Assembly: GCA_023634235.1 (NCBI GenBank) | Contig: JAMKCF010000003.1 | Span: 4,988,958-5,052,957 of the forward strand | DNA from: Pisaster brevispinus | Taxonomy: Eukaryota; Echinodermata; Asteroidea; Forcipulatida; Asteriidae | Reading direction: 5' to 3' | DNA: 64,000 bases | In this document: positions 1 through 11,800 of the stretch, in pieces | How positions within the stretch are numbered: position 1 is the first letter of the stretch | Layout: every line of letters begins with the position of its first letter | Position numbers and translations under genes: made by a program | Notes under the pieces: generated by a model | Databases searched by the model: none | Told to the model about the DNA's origin: nothing | What the model saw: only the letters and a program-made list of their open reading frames with translations

Positions 1-3
1 GTA

Positions 4-922
4 AGGATTTCGCTTACTGATAAAGATTGTGAAGTTTCTTTAATATTAGGCCTACACTTAACACTACATCATTCAGCGATTCACCACAAGACACATACAT
101 GTTAGTACCATTTTGATGTTCATTCATGTGTATGCCGTGTAAACTTCCTAATCTCAGGCAGGTGTATTCATCCGTGCACGGTTGCTTTTACTTATTCAAA
201 ATCAAATCGCTTATTCGGAATCAATTCGCTTATTCAAAATCAATTCGCTTATTTGGTATCAATTCGCTTATTTGGAATCAATTCGCTTATTCAGAATCAA
301 AACGCTTATTCAGAATCAATTCGCTTACTCGGAATAATTTTGCTCATTCTAAATCAATTTGCTTATTCAAAATCAAATCACTTATTCGGAATCAAATCGC
401 TTATTCAAAATCAATTCGCTTATTTGGTATCATTTCGCTTATTCGGAATCAATTGGCTTATTCAGAATCAAAACGCTTATTCAGAATCATTTCGCTCATT
501 CGAAATCAAATTGCTTATTCAAAATCAATTCGCTTTATATTTGGAATCAATTCGCTTATTCAGAATCAATTCGCTTACTCGGAATAATTTCGCTCATTCA
601 AAATCAATTTGCTTATTCAAAATCAAATCGCTTATTCGGAATCAATTTGCTTATTCAAAATCAATTTGCTTATTTGGTATCAATTCGCTTATTCAGAATC
701 AATTGGCTTATTCAGAATCAAAACGCTTATTCAAAATCAATTCGCTTACTCGGAATAATTTCGCTCATTCAAAATCAATTTGCTTATTCAGAATCATTGC
801 TCATTCATAACCATTTTGCCTATTTGTAATGATTTCGCCAAATCGTAAGCATTATGCTTGTTGATAAAGATTGTGAAGTTTCTTTAAACTTAACACTACA
901 ACATTGAATGATTCATCACAAG
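4..922. repeat. 19-bp tandem array flanked by direct repeats
   Basis: From about 196 to 835 a 19-bp unit (consensus ATCAATTCGCTTATTCRGA) repeats about 33 times with point variants. Variant blocks recur after multiples of 19 bp, for example the GGAATAATTT variant at 331, 581 and 752, so there is some higher-order structure. The array is bounded by two diverged copies of another sequence, at about 17-90 and 861-921, sharing GATAAAGATTGTGAAG and a TTAACACTACA segment. Because 19 is not a multiple of 3 and the unit has no stop in the + frames, all three forward frames are open; these ORFs are artefacts. Confidence 0.9.
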
Positions 923-939
923 TTAGTTTGCATTGTGTA

Positions 940-1165
940 CGCAAAGTGAACTACCTGTCATATCAAGGAACCGCTCTCAAAAGTTAGTACGTGAAATGAA
1001 ATAAGCCTCATATCAAATAACAGGTCTCACAAGTTAGTACGTAAGAGAAATCAACCTCTCATATCAAGGATTAGGACTCACAAACTAGTACATAAAGCGA
1101 AATAACCCTGCAATATCAAGGAGCAGGTCTCATAAGTTAATACTTAAAGTGTACGTAAAGTGAAC
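940..1165. repeat. Imperfect ~58-bp tandem repeat
   Basis: About four diverged copies of a unit containing CATATCAAGGA and AAGTTAGTACGTAAAG follow directly after the 19-bp array. No coding potential is seen. Confidence 0.6.
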
Positions 1166-2245
1166 TACTGCTCATGCACTGCGCAGCATTTACATCATCA
1201 AACGGGAAGGCAGTAAAAACGGTTTGCCCGACGCAAAGTAAATTGATTTTATCTTGGCTTAATTCAGGCCGTGTTTTAATTTTCAAGGTTTTCGTTCAAA
1301 GACATTGTATTGGGACAACTTTGATCCCATACTCGTAACTTATGTAAAACAAAGTGCCGTGTTGCTTGACTGCTTTCTATGGTTTATTGTGTGACACAAT
1401 GAAGCACACTAAAAATACAACTTTGTAGTCTAGACTTTATGATGTAAATTTAACCGTTACGCTCATGGTTTCACCATTGGTATTGTCATTAAGTTCGGTT
1501 TCATTATGCTGTCTGATACCTTCAAAACATAATTTTTGTTTTGATCAGGTTAATTGTGCCCTTATTTATGGTTCGCTGAATGTACGGGGGTGGTTGTGGC
1601 GCCAACCCACTGATCCTTTAGAACTACGAGAGTTATTATTTCATCGTCTAGCTAAATGTAATATGGTCAAAACCAAAGGCAGAGTACCCATGGCGTTAAA
1701 TTTGCCTGAGAATTTTGGGTTTTTTCTACTGACAATGTTTTAATAAGTTTTGATGCTTTTAAACTGAACGTCAATAAAATCGTTCTAGTTTGAAGAAACA
1801 TTTGTGTAATCGAGGACGTTAAATTTGAGCTTAATTGAAAAATTGTTTCTAGAAGTCGGATTTGATTTCACTATCTCTATGTGTTTTGTACACAGGCGAA
1901 AATGCGCAATAAATTACGTCATTGTGACGTCGTTCGTTATTTTAGGCCGGAAACCACATCTGCAGCACCTCATAAGTCTAAAACTAAAAAAAGTTTGACG
2001 ATCGGCGGTATACTTTTTGAGATATGGTCTCAACAAGGGTGGCTAATTAAATATTCACCTCGCTGTAAAGTGGCTATTTAATTAAGAATTTTAACAATTA
2101 TCCCAATAAATGTTAAGTTTATGTATTGAGCTTCAATTCGACATAGGATCTAACTCTTTCAGATTATTTTTATTATTTTTTAAGAATTAAACAAAATCGT
2201 GTACAAATGCTATGGGAATTTAGGCAGAAACAAAGAATAATAATA
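1166..2245. other. Non-coding stretch, no recognised feature
   Basis: AT-rich sequence. Two short + strand ORFs (1465-1743 and 1881-2081) show no recognisable domain or convincing splice context, so I do not call a gene. Confidence 0.5.
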
Positions 2246-2250
2246 ATAAA

Positions 2251-2358
2251 AATAATAAAAATCTCGACGAAAACAAACCTGTTCCGACAGTAAGTCGGAA
2301 CAGCTAATAAAAATCTCGACGAAAACAAAACCTGTTCCGACTAACTGTCGGAACAGCT
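2251..2358. repeat. Twin perfect palindromes in a duplicated unit
   Basis: A roughly 53-bp unit is present twice in tandem. Each copy ends in a perfect hairpin with a 10-bp stem CTGTTCCGAC/GTCGGAACAG, at 2279-2303 (loop AGTAA) and 2332-2356 (loop TAACT). The second loop nearly matches the reverse complement of the first, as if one hairpin had flipped. Confidence 0.8.
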
Positions 2359-3074
2359 AATTATGTACACTGTGCATATGAAGCCCGCTCTCTACGCTGT
2401 TGCCTAGTGCCAAAAAACAAACCAAACTTAACAACAATGGTTAAGACTTGAACTTTATCCCTCAAACAATATCGTCGAGCAAACAAAGCAATACGGGCCT
2501 TTGCGAAACTCGGCTTAACTGAACCTCCATGTCCAATGCCTGTAGCATCATACCAGATAACTTCAAAGTGGCTGGAACATGCGGAACCTTGGTTTCGAAA
2601 AGGCTGTAGTGCTACGGTCACGCTATAGATTTCGCCATCAAACAATTACATGGGTTTTATAGCATAAACGGGAAGCGTAGTGACGCATTTGTGTAAGAGC
2701 TAAGCCAAACAACCGTAGGTTGAAAGAATAACCAATAATACTTAGAAATAGTTGATTTATTATGCCAGGCTTTCAGCAAAAGTGCAACTACAAGTACAAA
2801 GTACTACGTTTGCCTGTAAAAGGAGGTACACCTGAAACTTGTTCAGCTAACCTGTGAAGACTTCAGATGATCACTGTCCACACATAGAGCAGGTAAACCT
2901 TTTTTTAATCAGATTTAAAGTCCGCGGAGCAGAATCTACGGAGCACAAAGGTTTCCAAAACAAAGCACTAAATAATAAGTGTGTGGAAAAACCTCCCCAC
3001 TAGGGTAATTCGCATCAAATCATGCTTCCACATCGTCCCCATATCTGATGTACCAAGTGCAGAGCAAACCTATA

Positions 3075-3277
3075 CATGATTATGGACACACAATTCATTT
3101 GACCCATGTGATTATGGTCACACTAAATTCATTTGTCCCTTGTGATTATGGTCACACTAAATTCATTTGTCCCTTGTGATTATGGTCACACTAAATTAAT
3201 TTGTCCCTTGTGATTATGGTCACACTAAATTCATTTGTCCCTTGTGATTATGGTCACACTAAATTCATTTGTCCCAT
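3075..3277. repeat. 34-bp minisatellite, about 6 copies
   Basis: The unit begins TGTGATTATGGTCACACTAA and continues with ATTCATTTGTCCCT. Copies start near 3107, 3141, 3175, 3209 and 3243, with a diverged copy at about 3075. The unit contains the short palindrome TGTGATTATGGTCACA. Confidence 0.9.
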
Positions 3278-4310
3278 GACACCCAGACCATCACATTCTC
3301 CATGCATGTGGTATCAAACATTCCCATGTGAAAGGTTGTACAAACTTTCCAAACCTAGTTCAAACCTATTAACGTTCTTCAACTAATGGCAATGAAGGTG
3401 AATCTAGTTGGAGGGAACATTGGACCATGATGTGGAAGATAAAACATCGCGAGTATTCAGTTTTGAGTGGGATTTATCAACACAGAAATGCCCCCGAAGG
3501 GTTACAAACTATATATAGTACTTATTCAACATTCAAATAGATCCAAATGAGTTGAAGTCATTATTTATTGTAGCCCTCAACATCGATGTTGATTTGCTTG
3601 TGTCTACGCGGATATACATTCAAGTTAAAAACCGTACCGCCAGTTTAATCTAAGAGTAAAATTACTTTATTTATTTGTGCTCCGTAGATTCTTGATCAAA
3701 AACACTGAACCTAATTGTGTACAGCCACAAATTATTTCTTGAGGGTGAGAGTTCTCTCGTTACAGTTTGAGTTCGCTGTCAGAAAAAAGGGACTTTGTTT
3801 ATACTATTGGGGTACAGACAACATAAATGACTGATCCTTCGTGTGTGGTTTTTTATTGTTGTTTTGATTTTTTGATTTCTTCTGTTTTTTCTTCTTCTTT
3901 TTCTAAAAGCTCACTGGTAGACACTATAAGGTTCATACCGCAGTACCAATCCCCAGAGAAATGTATGCGTCGGGAAATAATGTCAAAGCCGAGAAAATAG
4001 CACTTACAGACCCAACAAACCACCATTCCTTATTTCGATTGCCGAATTCGAAATAAAACCGATATCAAAATGAACGCCAGTACCTCTTCCATTTAAAGAA
4101 TCCAAAATTATCAGTGGTGCAACCAGACACATTTTTATATGTTTTTCACTGTTTCAGAACATTGAGTTTTTGTCTCGCGAGGTCAAAATTAATTGTTTTA
4201 CTTAAATTTTCACAAGAACAATAGCATTTCAGGCAAAAACATTTCTATGTAAGTTGTATGCATACCTGTGAACATGTATTTACCAATCTTACAAGTGATG
4301 TGCACACCAT
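3278..4310. other. Non-coding stretch, nothing recognised
   Basis: No ORF with domain content and no clear repeat structure beyond short pyrimidine tracts around 3870-3905. Confidence 0.4.
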
Positions 4311-4740
4311 TTAAATGTAGGTCACAGATTGGTAAGTACTCCAAAAATTAGTGGGACAAAAATACTTGGTGAGAAGCACTGCAGCTGTTGATAGTATAAA
4401 CTATATTGAGAGAGAATGCCCTTCGAAGTAATATGATTGAAATCATTTTCCACCCCAAAACATTTGAATCTAAGAAAGGATACATTGTATGAATCCTTTC
4501 TCAGATTGCTTAGGGGGTGGTGTCCGTGTGCGAATGCTGCGGCCAGAGATGCTGTTGATACCCTGTGTCGCCTCGTTAAACGTGGATTCCTGAATAGATT
4601 ATTGTGAAAATACAGTGACAGTCTTTTGCCGGTTTTTTTTTTTATCAAGTAGACACTGCATTTAGCTTCACAAGTGACTTTTCTATTATCTGTCTGTATA
4701 AATTACGTTGACAAAAACCAATCTGTGACCCACCTTTAAG
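4311..4740. mobile_element. MITE-like element with TTAA-type ends (~430 bp)
   Basis: The left end (from 4311) reads TTAAATGTAGGTCACAGATT. The right end (to 4740), reverse-complemented, reads CTTAAAGGTGGGTCACAGATT. These form imperfect inverted terminal repeats of about 23 bp. TTAA at both borders suggests a TTAA target site. No transposase is encoded, so it is non-autonomous. Confidence 0.65.
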
Positions 4741-5860
4741 TGTCGTAAACACAAACGTTGTTTTTTTTCTCCTTAATTCCTCCCGTAGATAACGTCCTTC
4801 GGGTTTTGACTCACAAGTGACGGAATCATCCGACGTCGGAAATGAGGCGCATCGATTTATCCGCGTGGAGAGACAAGGTGACACATTTCACATGTTCTAT
4901 CAGTCCTTGATACAATACCCAGTTACTCATATTAAAACACTATTGCATTCATTATTACCATTGGACATTAGTCATTCAACATAATTTCTTAATAACAGAG
5001 ATCAAGCTAAATTTATTCCTGAATTAAAACACCGTACGACTTTTGGTATGAAATACGCAACAATCTGGGGCCCATTTTTACATTTGGGGCTCATTATGTG
5101 GCATGGTGTAAACCCCCCCCCCCTTCCATTTTGTGTTTTCAATCTCAGGAATTTTTAGGGGATTTTAGGCCGGGAACTTCTGTACAAGATGAAAAGATCT
5201 TGTTAAAGTATGGGAACATTTGGGGGGGGGGGGGACAACCTCTGCCAAATTGGGCATTGGTTACGTTTTTATGACGGGCAACAACCAAGAAAATAGTGTT
5301 TTTTCAAAATAGATTTGGTCAGTGGATAAAACACATCATTAATGCATTGGGGCTTGAACAAAGCCAGAGCTGCCTGGAACTAAACTCTCCTTAGCAGTAG
5401 GCAGAATTATATATTCTGTATATTAAGAGATTGTTCTTTTTTGTATTGCTTTACATATTTTCTCATTTTGTCTGGAAACTTACTTCATCCCTATTTATTT
5501 TGTATTTGTTTTATCTACTTCAATTTAATACTAAAATGGAGCAAAACACAAAATAAGTATTGCGTCATCAAACAGAGTTTTAAAGTGTCCACTAGGTGCC
5601 TCAGCTTTCCCAAAACGGGGACGGGGGTGGCAACCAGGGTATGTTCCCAGATTTGTTCACAACTTGTCATAAAGAATGTCGTAATGGAAAAACTTCCGCT
5701 GAAACTATTCTCCTTGAATTGCTAGGGTTTGTGCGAAATTGAGTAAAACAATGTGGTTTTGATCTCGCAATGTTTGAAAATAACGGAAACATACACTTCT
5801 TTTTTTCCTCAGTTTTATCATGACTCCGATGACCGATTGAGCTTACACTTTTTCAGTTTT
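4741..5860. other. Non-coding stretch with homopolymer runs
   Basis: Contains a poly-C run near 5107-5122 and a poly-G run near 5222-5233 but no recognised gene. The ORFs here lack any domain. Confidence 0.4.
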
Positions 5861-5985
5861 TTGTTTATTTGTTTGTTTGTTGGGGTGTTGGGTTGTTTGT
5901 TTGTTTGTTTGTTTGTTTGTTGGGGTGTTTGTTGGGGTTGTTGGGGTGTTTGTTTGGTTGATTGGTTGTTTGAGGTTTGTTTTCA
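5861..5985. repeat. TTTG/TTGGGG low-complexity tract
   Basis: Simple repeat of TTTG with interspersed TTGGGGTG. The same composition recurs at 54600-54790. The Cys/Phe/Val-rich ORF and its Asn/Lys/Gln/Thr-rich antisense ORF here are artefacts of the repeat. Confidence 0.85.
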
Positions 5986-6196
5986 TTTTATGTTTACGCT
6001 TTTTGACATAAAGTCGAGTACCAATGTTGTGCTTCAGAAGATAGTTAACCATGAGGGCTTCGGTTGGAATTCTTTTCACGGCCGCTATCCCACCGCTATC
6101 CTAGGCCGCTATCCTACTGTAGCTATACGGGAAGGTATAAGTCAATGTGATTTGTATCTCTGTAATGGACTCTGTATCTTGACTCTGTATAGACAT

Positions 6197-6340
6197 GCCC
6201 CTTTTCGAAACCACATGCTTGGGCTCATCAGGCTCCGGCTTGCGTTCCTTCTACCTGATTGTTGCCCCGTAAGGAAAGTGCACGCTTTCTAAATAAATGA
6301 CGAAGCCGGAGTCCAAGCCCAAGTCGTTTCGAAAAGGGCC
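6197..6340. mobile_element. MITE with GGCCCTTTTCGAAACC ends
   Basis: About 144 bp with inverted ends: GCCCCTTTTCGAAACC on the left and, reverse-complemented, GGCCCTTTTCGAAACGAC on the right, both followed by CTTGGGCT-type sequence. Related copies occur at about 15121-15252 and 41699-41836. Confidence 0.75.
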
Positions 6341-7115
6341 ATATTATAGTCTTGTATACAAAATCAAGTGGCTTATAACTTGCACTCGGTACACCCGTTG
6401 GACTCTATAAAACAGTGGTCACGCAGACGAATTATCTTGGAAACTAACTGTGGGGACACCTGGTTCTTTTGATTTTCTAAACCCTTTTTTTTTCTTTGTC
6501 TGTCTTTTCTTTTTCCTCTAGTATTTTTCTCCGGAGAAGAAAGGATGTTAGACGAGAGGATTCGTTGCTTGCGGAGGATCCAATGGGAATGAGCAAAAGG
6601 AAAATTTAATCACGGGCATGCATTGATGAACGGAAATGGAGGCAGGTGGTTGAAGTGATAAGCTACCGGCTTCATGACGCAATTGAACACCCCCCCCCCC
6701 CCCCCGTCTCAAACTCATTTTAAATTAAAAGCGATGCATGCCTTATCAGACACGCGTGCTATGTAAATTACACTATGAATATTCATGGGAAATTGACTTG
6801 GATGGTGAGACGAGGGTTTCTCATGTAGGGACTCAAAATGTTGAGTGTGTGGTGTGATGTGACAGACCTTGTACATGTGTCTCATTTTATCATGGGTGTA
6901 GTGTTGTTTCCAAGCAGAACATAGTCAGTGATGAGAAACAATTAGACCTACATGCATTTGCAGCAATTTACTCGTAGATTTGATACAGACACACAATCCA
7001 CGTAGTGGAGAGGATATCGAAGGGAGACTGTGAGAAGGCATGCAGACGCCGATGTTCGCTCTTAACTTTTCGATTTGAACACTTTTATTCTCTTGCACTT
7101 ACTTGGCTGGCAAAC
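6341..7115. other. 5' flank of the SLC45 gene
   Basis: No TATA box identified. A strong polypyrimidine tract ending in AG at about 6485-6521 looks like a 3' splice site and could begin an untranslated exon, but this is unproven. A poly-C run lies at about 6690-6705. The coding frame is closed upstream by a TGA at 6981-6983. Confidence 0.35.
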
Positions 7116-8826
7116 ATGGTTTCAGGTGGAATCAATTCGGCGTGTACTCGCTTCTGGACCACGACAAAGTCTCTCGTCCTGGACTGCATCCCCAGGAGGA
7201 TTCGGGATGATACCGAGCCCATCATCCCCGAAGAGGAACGCCAGGCCGTGGCTGCACAGCTCAAGTCTCGGCTACGCCTTGCCCGACTCAGCGGCGCGGT
7301 GTGCGGCATCGAGTTCTGCTACGCCGCGGAGACCGCCTTCGTGAGCCCGGTGTTGCTGCGTATCGGCATCCCACCCAGATTCATGACCCTCATATGGTGT
7401 CTGAGCCCCATCGTGGGACTGTTCCTCATGCCCCTGCTTGGCTCAGCGAGTGACCGATGTAAGTCACGCCTGGGGAGGCGGCGGCCGTTCATCATACTCC
7501 TTGCTATAGGGGCTGCAATCGGTCTCCTACTTGTTCCGTATGGATGGCCTATGGGAAATATATGCGGTGTTTCCGCATATCGCTCAAACTTCCCTGTTAC
7601 GAAAACTTTAAGTGAAGCTAATCCAACAGTGACAAGCATGGCAACTAACACAACAACTGAGGAGGGCAAAACAACGGGTATACCGATCCGTGATGCACTG
7701 ATTCAAACTTTAGAGGAATTACTTTCACCAAACCATGTGTACAATGTGTCTGAAAAGGCGAGCACGGATTCCACCAGCAACCAAGAGCCGTATAGTGATA
7801 ATTCCACGGAGTTTCCTTCAACGACGGATGCAGTTTACCGAAGCTCGGTCACGCCGAGCGTCCGGGCTTGCGGAATGGCGTTGACGATCGTCGGCGTAAT
7901 GATGCTCGATTTCAATTGCGATGCTGCTCAGTCTCCGGCCCGGGCCTACCTGATTGATGTGACTGACCCGGCTGACCACGCCAAGGGGCTGGCTACCTTC
8001 AGCTTCATGGCCGGGCTAGGCGGCGCCGTCGGCTACACGATCGGCGGCATCCCTTGGGGCCCGACTGCGGACGATGACCCGGTGAGCCTACAGGTCAGGG
8101 TGGTGTTCGGAATTGTCCTTTGTATATTCATCACTGCGGTGATCCTTACCATCACAGCTGAACGGGAGAAGACCCTCTATGAGCTCTACCCTTACGAGAA
8201 GAGGCGTAAACTCAAGGAGAAGAGGCTCAAGGATGAGGGTGATTACACCACCATGGAGGATGATATGGACGATTATCCAAACAAAGATTCTGTTAAGATG
8301 GAGATGGGTGTAATCAGTCAAAAGATGAAGAGCTATGGATCGCACGCACAGAATCCAGAAATTATAACCACTCTCGTTGACAGCGACAGGGATGAGGATA
8401 CCAACAAATCCACGGCTGACCACGTTGGAAACGGAAGTGTTACAGTTGGCGAGTATGAGGCTATTGAGGCTGACGATGAGGGTAAAGAGGTGTATGACGG
8501 CGATGAGGCTATAGGTGACCTCTGTGGTGAAACTCCTCAAATCAACATGGGGACGTACCTCATGTCTATCATTTTCATGCCTCGGTGTCTCCGAGTCCTC
8601 TGCTTCACTCACCTCTTGGGCTGGATGTCGCTCCTGTGTTACTCCTTGTACTTCACGGACTTCGTTGGGCAGGCTGTATACGGGGGTAGCCCACTTGCAG
8701 CCCCTGGGACTCTGGAGAGGCACCGCTACGCTGAGGGGGTACGGATGGGATCTTGGGCCATGGCTGTGTACTCCATCACTTGCTCTTTTTGTTCGTATAA
8801 CGTTGATAAAATCATCGCGAAAGTTG
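7116..8826 (+). CDS. SLC45-like gene, coding exon 1
   Basis: Encodes residues 1-570: N-terminal tail, helices 1-6, the central acidic loop and helices 7-8. It ends ...KIIAKV plus one base before GTAAGT (phase 1). The alternative is that coding starts in an earlier exon spliced to a TTTCAG at about 7126; no upstream exon is visible. Confidence 0.88.
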
Positions 8827-11800
8827 GTAAGTACTTTGAAATTTATTTGTTTGGTTGGGTTGAGACCACTGACATAGCAAGGGGAGAAAGTGGGGCGCGT
8901 GCCCCGGACGGACCTTGGAGTGGGGAGAGCCCAAATTCGACCTACGTGTTTCCTTGTGTGAACATGATACTCACTCTGAAGTGCTAGTGCCCTGTTGGAT
9001 TGTGGAATATTATTTAAGCCTAATATCTCAAAATAATGCTTAATATTTTTGAAGAAAAAAATGAGTGAAGGTACACAGCCCTCTAACATCGTAGTCGGGC
9101 ACCACAAACGCATATCTACGCCACTGGTCAAAGCTGACACATTTATCATGTACTTGTTGGATGTAAGAAACCACATCTATATCAAGTCAGCGGTTTTGTC
9201 ACAAATATGATTTGTCTGTATATGAGCCAAACTGCGGTGCTCTTAGAAATAACATATTTTCATCAATGAGTTTTTAAGCAGTGGCGTAACCAGGGGAGCT
9301 TATGAGAGCAGAACCCCCCCCCCACCCACCCACGCCCGTCCCCTAAATGGGATCAAGGAAAACAAACTAACAGGCCTATACAACTTGTTTGGTTATCGCA
9401 AAAATTAAACATCTGTCGTGCAAAGCAAACCTACACTTATTGAGACTGCTTGACGAAAAATGCATAATTACTGTAATAGCTCCATTTCATCAGCTAATGA
9501 TTAACAATATAAGCAGACCTATGTATAGTAGAAATGTTTCCCGTCTTTACATCTTATTATCTGTCGGTTCGACGTTAGTTTTTATACAAATAAAGGGCCT
9601 CTTTTCTTTAGCAAAATTACTTTTAAGCTTTAAAGAACATGTGAGTTAAGCAGAAATTTAAAATAGTCTTTTTCTCCAAAAGCCCCCCCCCCGCCTCCCA
9701 TTCCGACCCAAACCATCTCGAGTCAAATTGAAAGCTTTTTCCCTTTCCAATAGAGATACTGTTTGTAATTAACGGAGTCACCTACTAGTGTCCCCCCCCC
9801 CCCCCCGGCACAAATCAATGCAAAGCCCCGCCATCAGAAAGAATACCACCTGCTTCAAAATCACACCACGCTCCAAGGGATAGCTGCACTGTTACTAATT
9901 CAATGCGCGAATCAATCCAGATAAAGCCCCAACGCCCACGGATTTTTTCCCCTTTTCTCCCATCTAGACATTTTGCCCAAAAAACAGTCTGCCGCGCGGA
10001 ATTGAAAAAACTATTCATAGATCTGAATAATTCATTGCGTGATGTTGTTGCCCCCCTTTCACCGATTCTTTTACGTTTGACCTTTAGGAAATTAAAAGAA
10101 TCGATTCTCGGGGAGATGTTCATAAGAGAGTGTAGGCGGTTTGAAATCGGTGTTGTGACAAGTTCGGATCTTCGTGGCCCCGGCCTCATTTTCATGTACC
10201 CGGTTATTGTGTGACTTCAGTAGACATGTTACGATGGAAAATATTTGGCAAAGGACTTGTTTTCTTAACAATCAGAGTAAAATTCAACGCACTTGTCAAA
10301 CTCCGGGATGTAATTCGGTCAAGTTTATGTTTGGCTATATCCGATGCTCTGGCAATCTCCAAGAAGAAAAGTCGTTTGCAATTGAATGTTCACATATTCT
10401 TTCTTGGAGATCGTAATAAGAAATTGTTTGAAAAATTGCACTTGTGCTAGCAAAGTGGCTGTGTATCGTGCATTTCAGTCGGTTGCCACCACGTTGCCTG
10501 TAAAAGATGGCGTTTTGTCTTCTCTCTCTCCCCCCCTCTCTCTCTCTCCCCCTACTCTCTCTTTCTTGTTCTTCTTCTCCTTCTTCTTCTTCTTCTTCTT
10601 CTTCTTCTTCTTCTTCTTCTTCTTCTTCTTCTTCTTCTTCTTCTTCTTCTTCGTCTTCTTCTTCTTTTTTCATAGTTGTACGTTATTTAAAAATTGACTG
10701 AATAGTGACATTTCATAACAGCAAATGCTGTTAATAAATAGTGCAATTAACATTACACCAGACATTGCTCTCATTAATACCAGCCAATTAATGTAGACAT
10801 TAAAGATCTCCTAAATTCCGTCCTGGAAATATGGACAGCGCGCTGCCGTCTCGACACCCGTTGAAGCTAGCTCACAGCAACCCGTCGCGCCGGGGTTGTA
10901 CGTGTGAAAGTAATTTCAGCTGCCGGGGCATTTTGCGTTTCTTACTACCACAGATCGGCTTTAAACATCGTCGCGAACTTCCCCTAACTATAATTACCAG
11001 ATTAGAAACATCTGCGTATACATGAATGGATTTATAATGAGATATTGATTAGAAAATGTATATTGAGAACTACTGTTGCAGATGGTGTGATTATTTCATA
11101 TATAAATATATATATTTTTTTTTTATTTATTTATATATATATATATGTTTTTAGCTGATCAGATCAAAAAGATTGCCCCTTGTGCTCTTCGGAGAATTAA
11201 TAACATTATGCTTTGAAGAACTTTCCCTAAAAAACAAACACGATAAATCTACTAGCAGTGAATGTGCCAGAGGAGGGGGGTGCGGATACGTGCCCCTTCA
11301 GTTGACATCCAGGCCCCTCCTTGCGTCCCCCCCCCCCCCATACGAATCTTAACGGTTGAGGTTAAAAATAATTACCGGTGTAAAATGTTCTATTGTATAA
11401 GCTTTGATATAATAGCCTTAATTTGTTTTGCTATTTTTTGTTATTGACCCGCCGACAATGTATTTGTTTTTACTTCTATGTCAAACTATCTTATACAAAA
11501 AATATGGCATAACAAGAACGCTGAAAAGGGGCTTGCTTAAGAAAAATTCCTACAACAATACAATTTTAATTGGCGAGAAGTGTCCAAGACAAATGATGCA
11601 CCTCTTGTGACCCCCTCATGAGATCTTACCTTAGTTTCGCAGCTGTGTACCGTCAATGAGATTTGGTGTCTTAGATTAAATGCCACGAGCACCACTGCTT
11701 GAGCTTGCCTCCTTAATCGTCGAACAGCGCATCTGCTTTGTTGTCAAGTAATTAAAGACATAAGTCAAACAGCTCATAGAACAGAGCATGTAATACAACA

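Noticed and set aside
126..829. Three overlapping + strand ORFs of 150-185 codons with N-Q-F-A-Y-S repeats
   Set aside because: They are translations of the 19-bp array in all three frames; no start context, no domain, and the same peptide in every frame.
1465..1743. 92-codon + strand ORF
   Set aside because: No domain or splice context recognised.
2361..2645. 94-codon - strand ORF
   Set aside because: No recognisable motif, no flanking exon signals; kept as unassigned.
10335..10701. Poly-Glu, poly-Phe and poly-Ser ORFs
   Set aside because: All come from the (TTC)n microsatellite.
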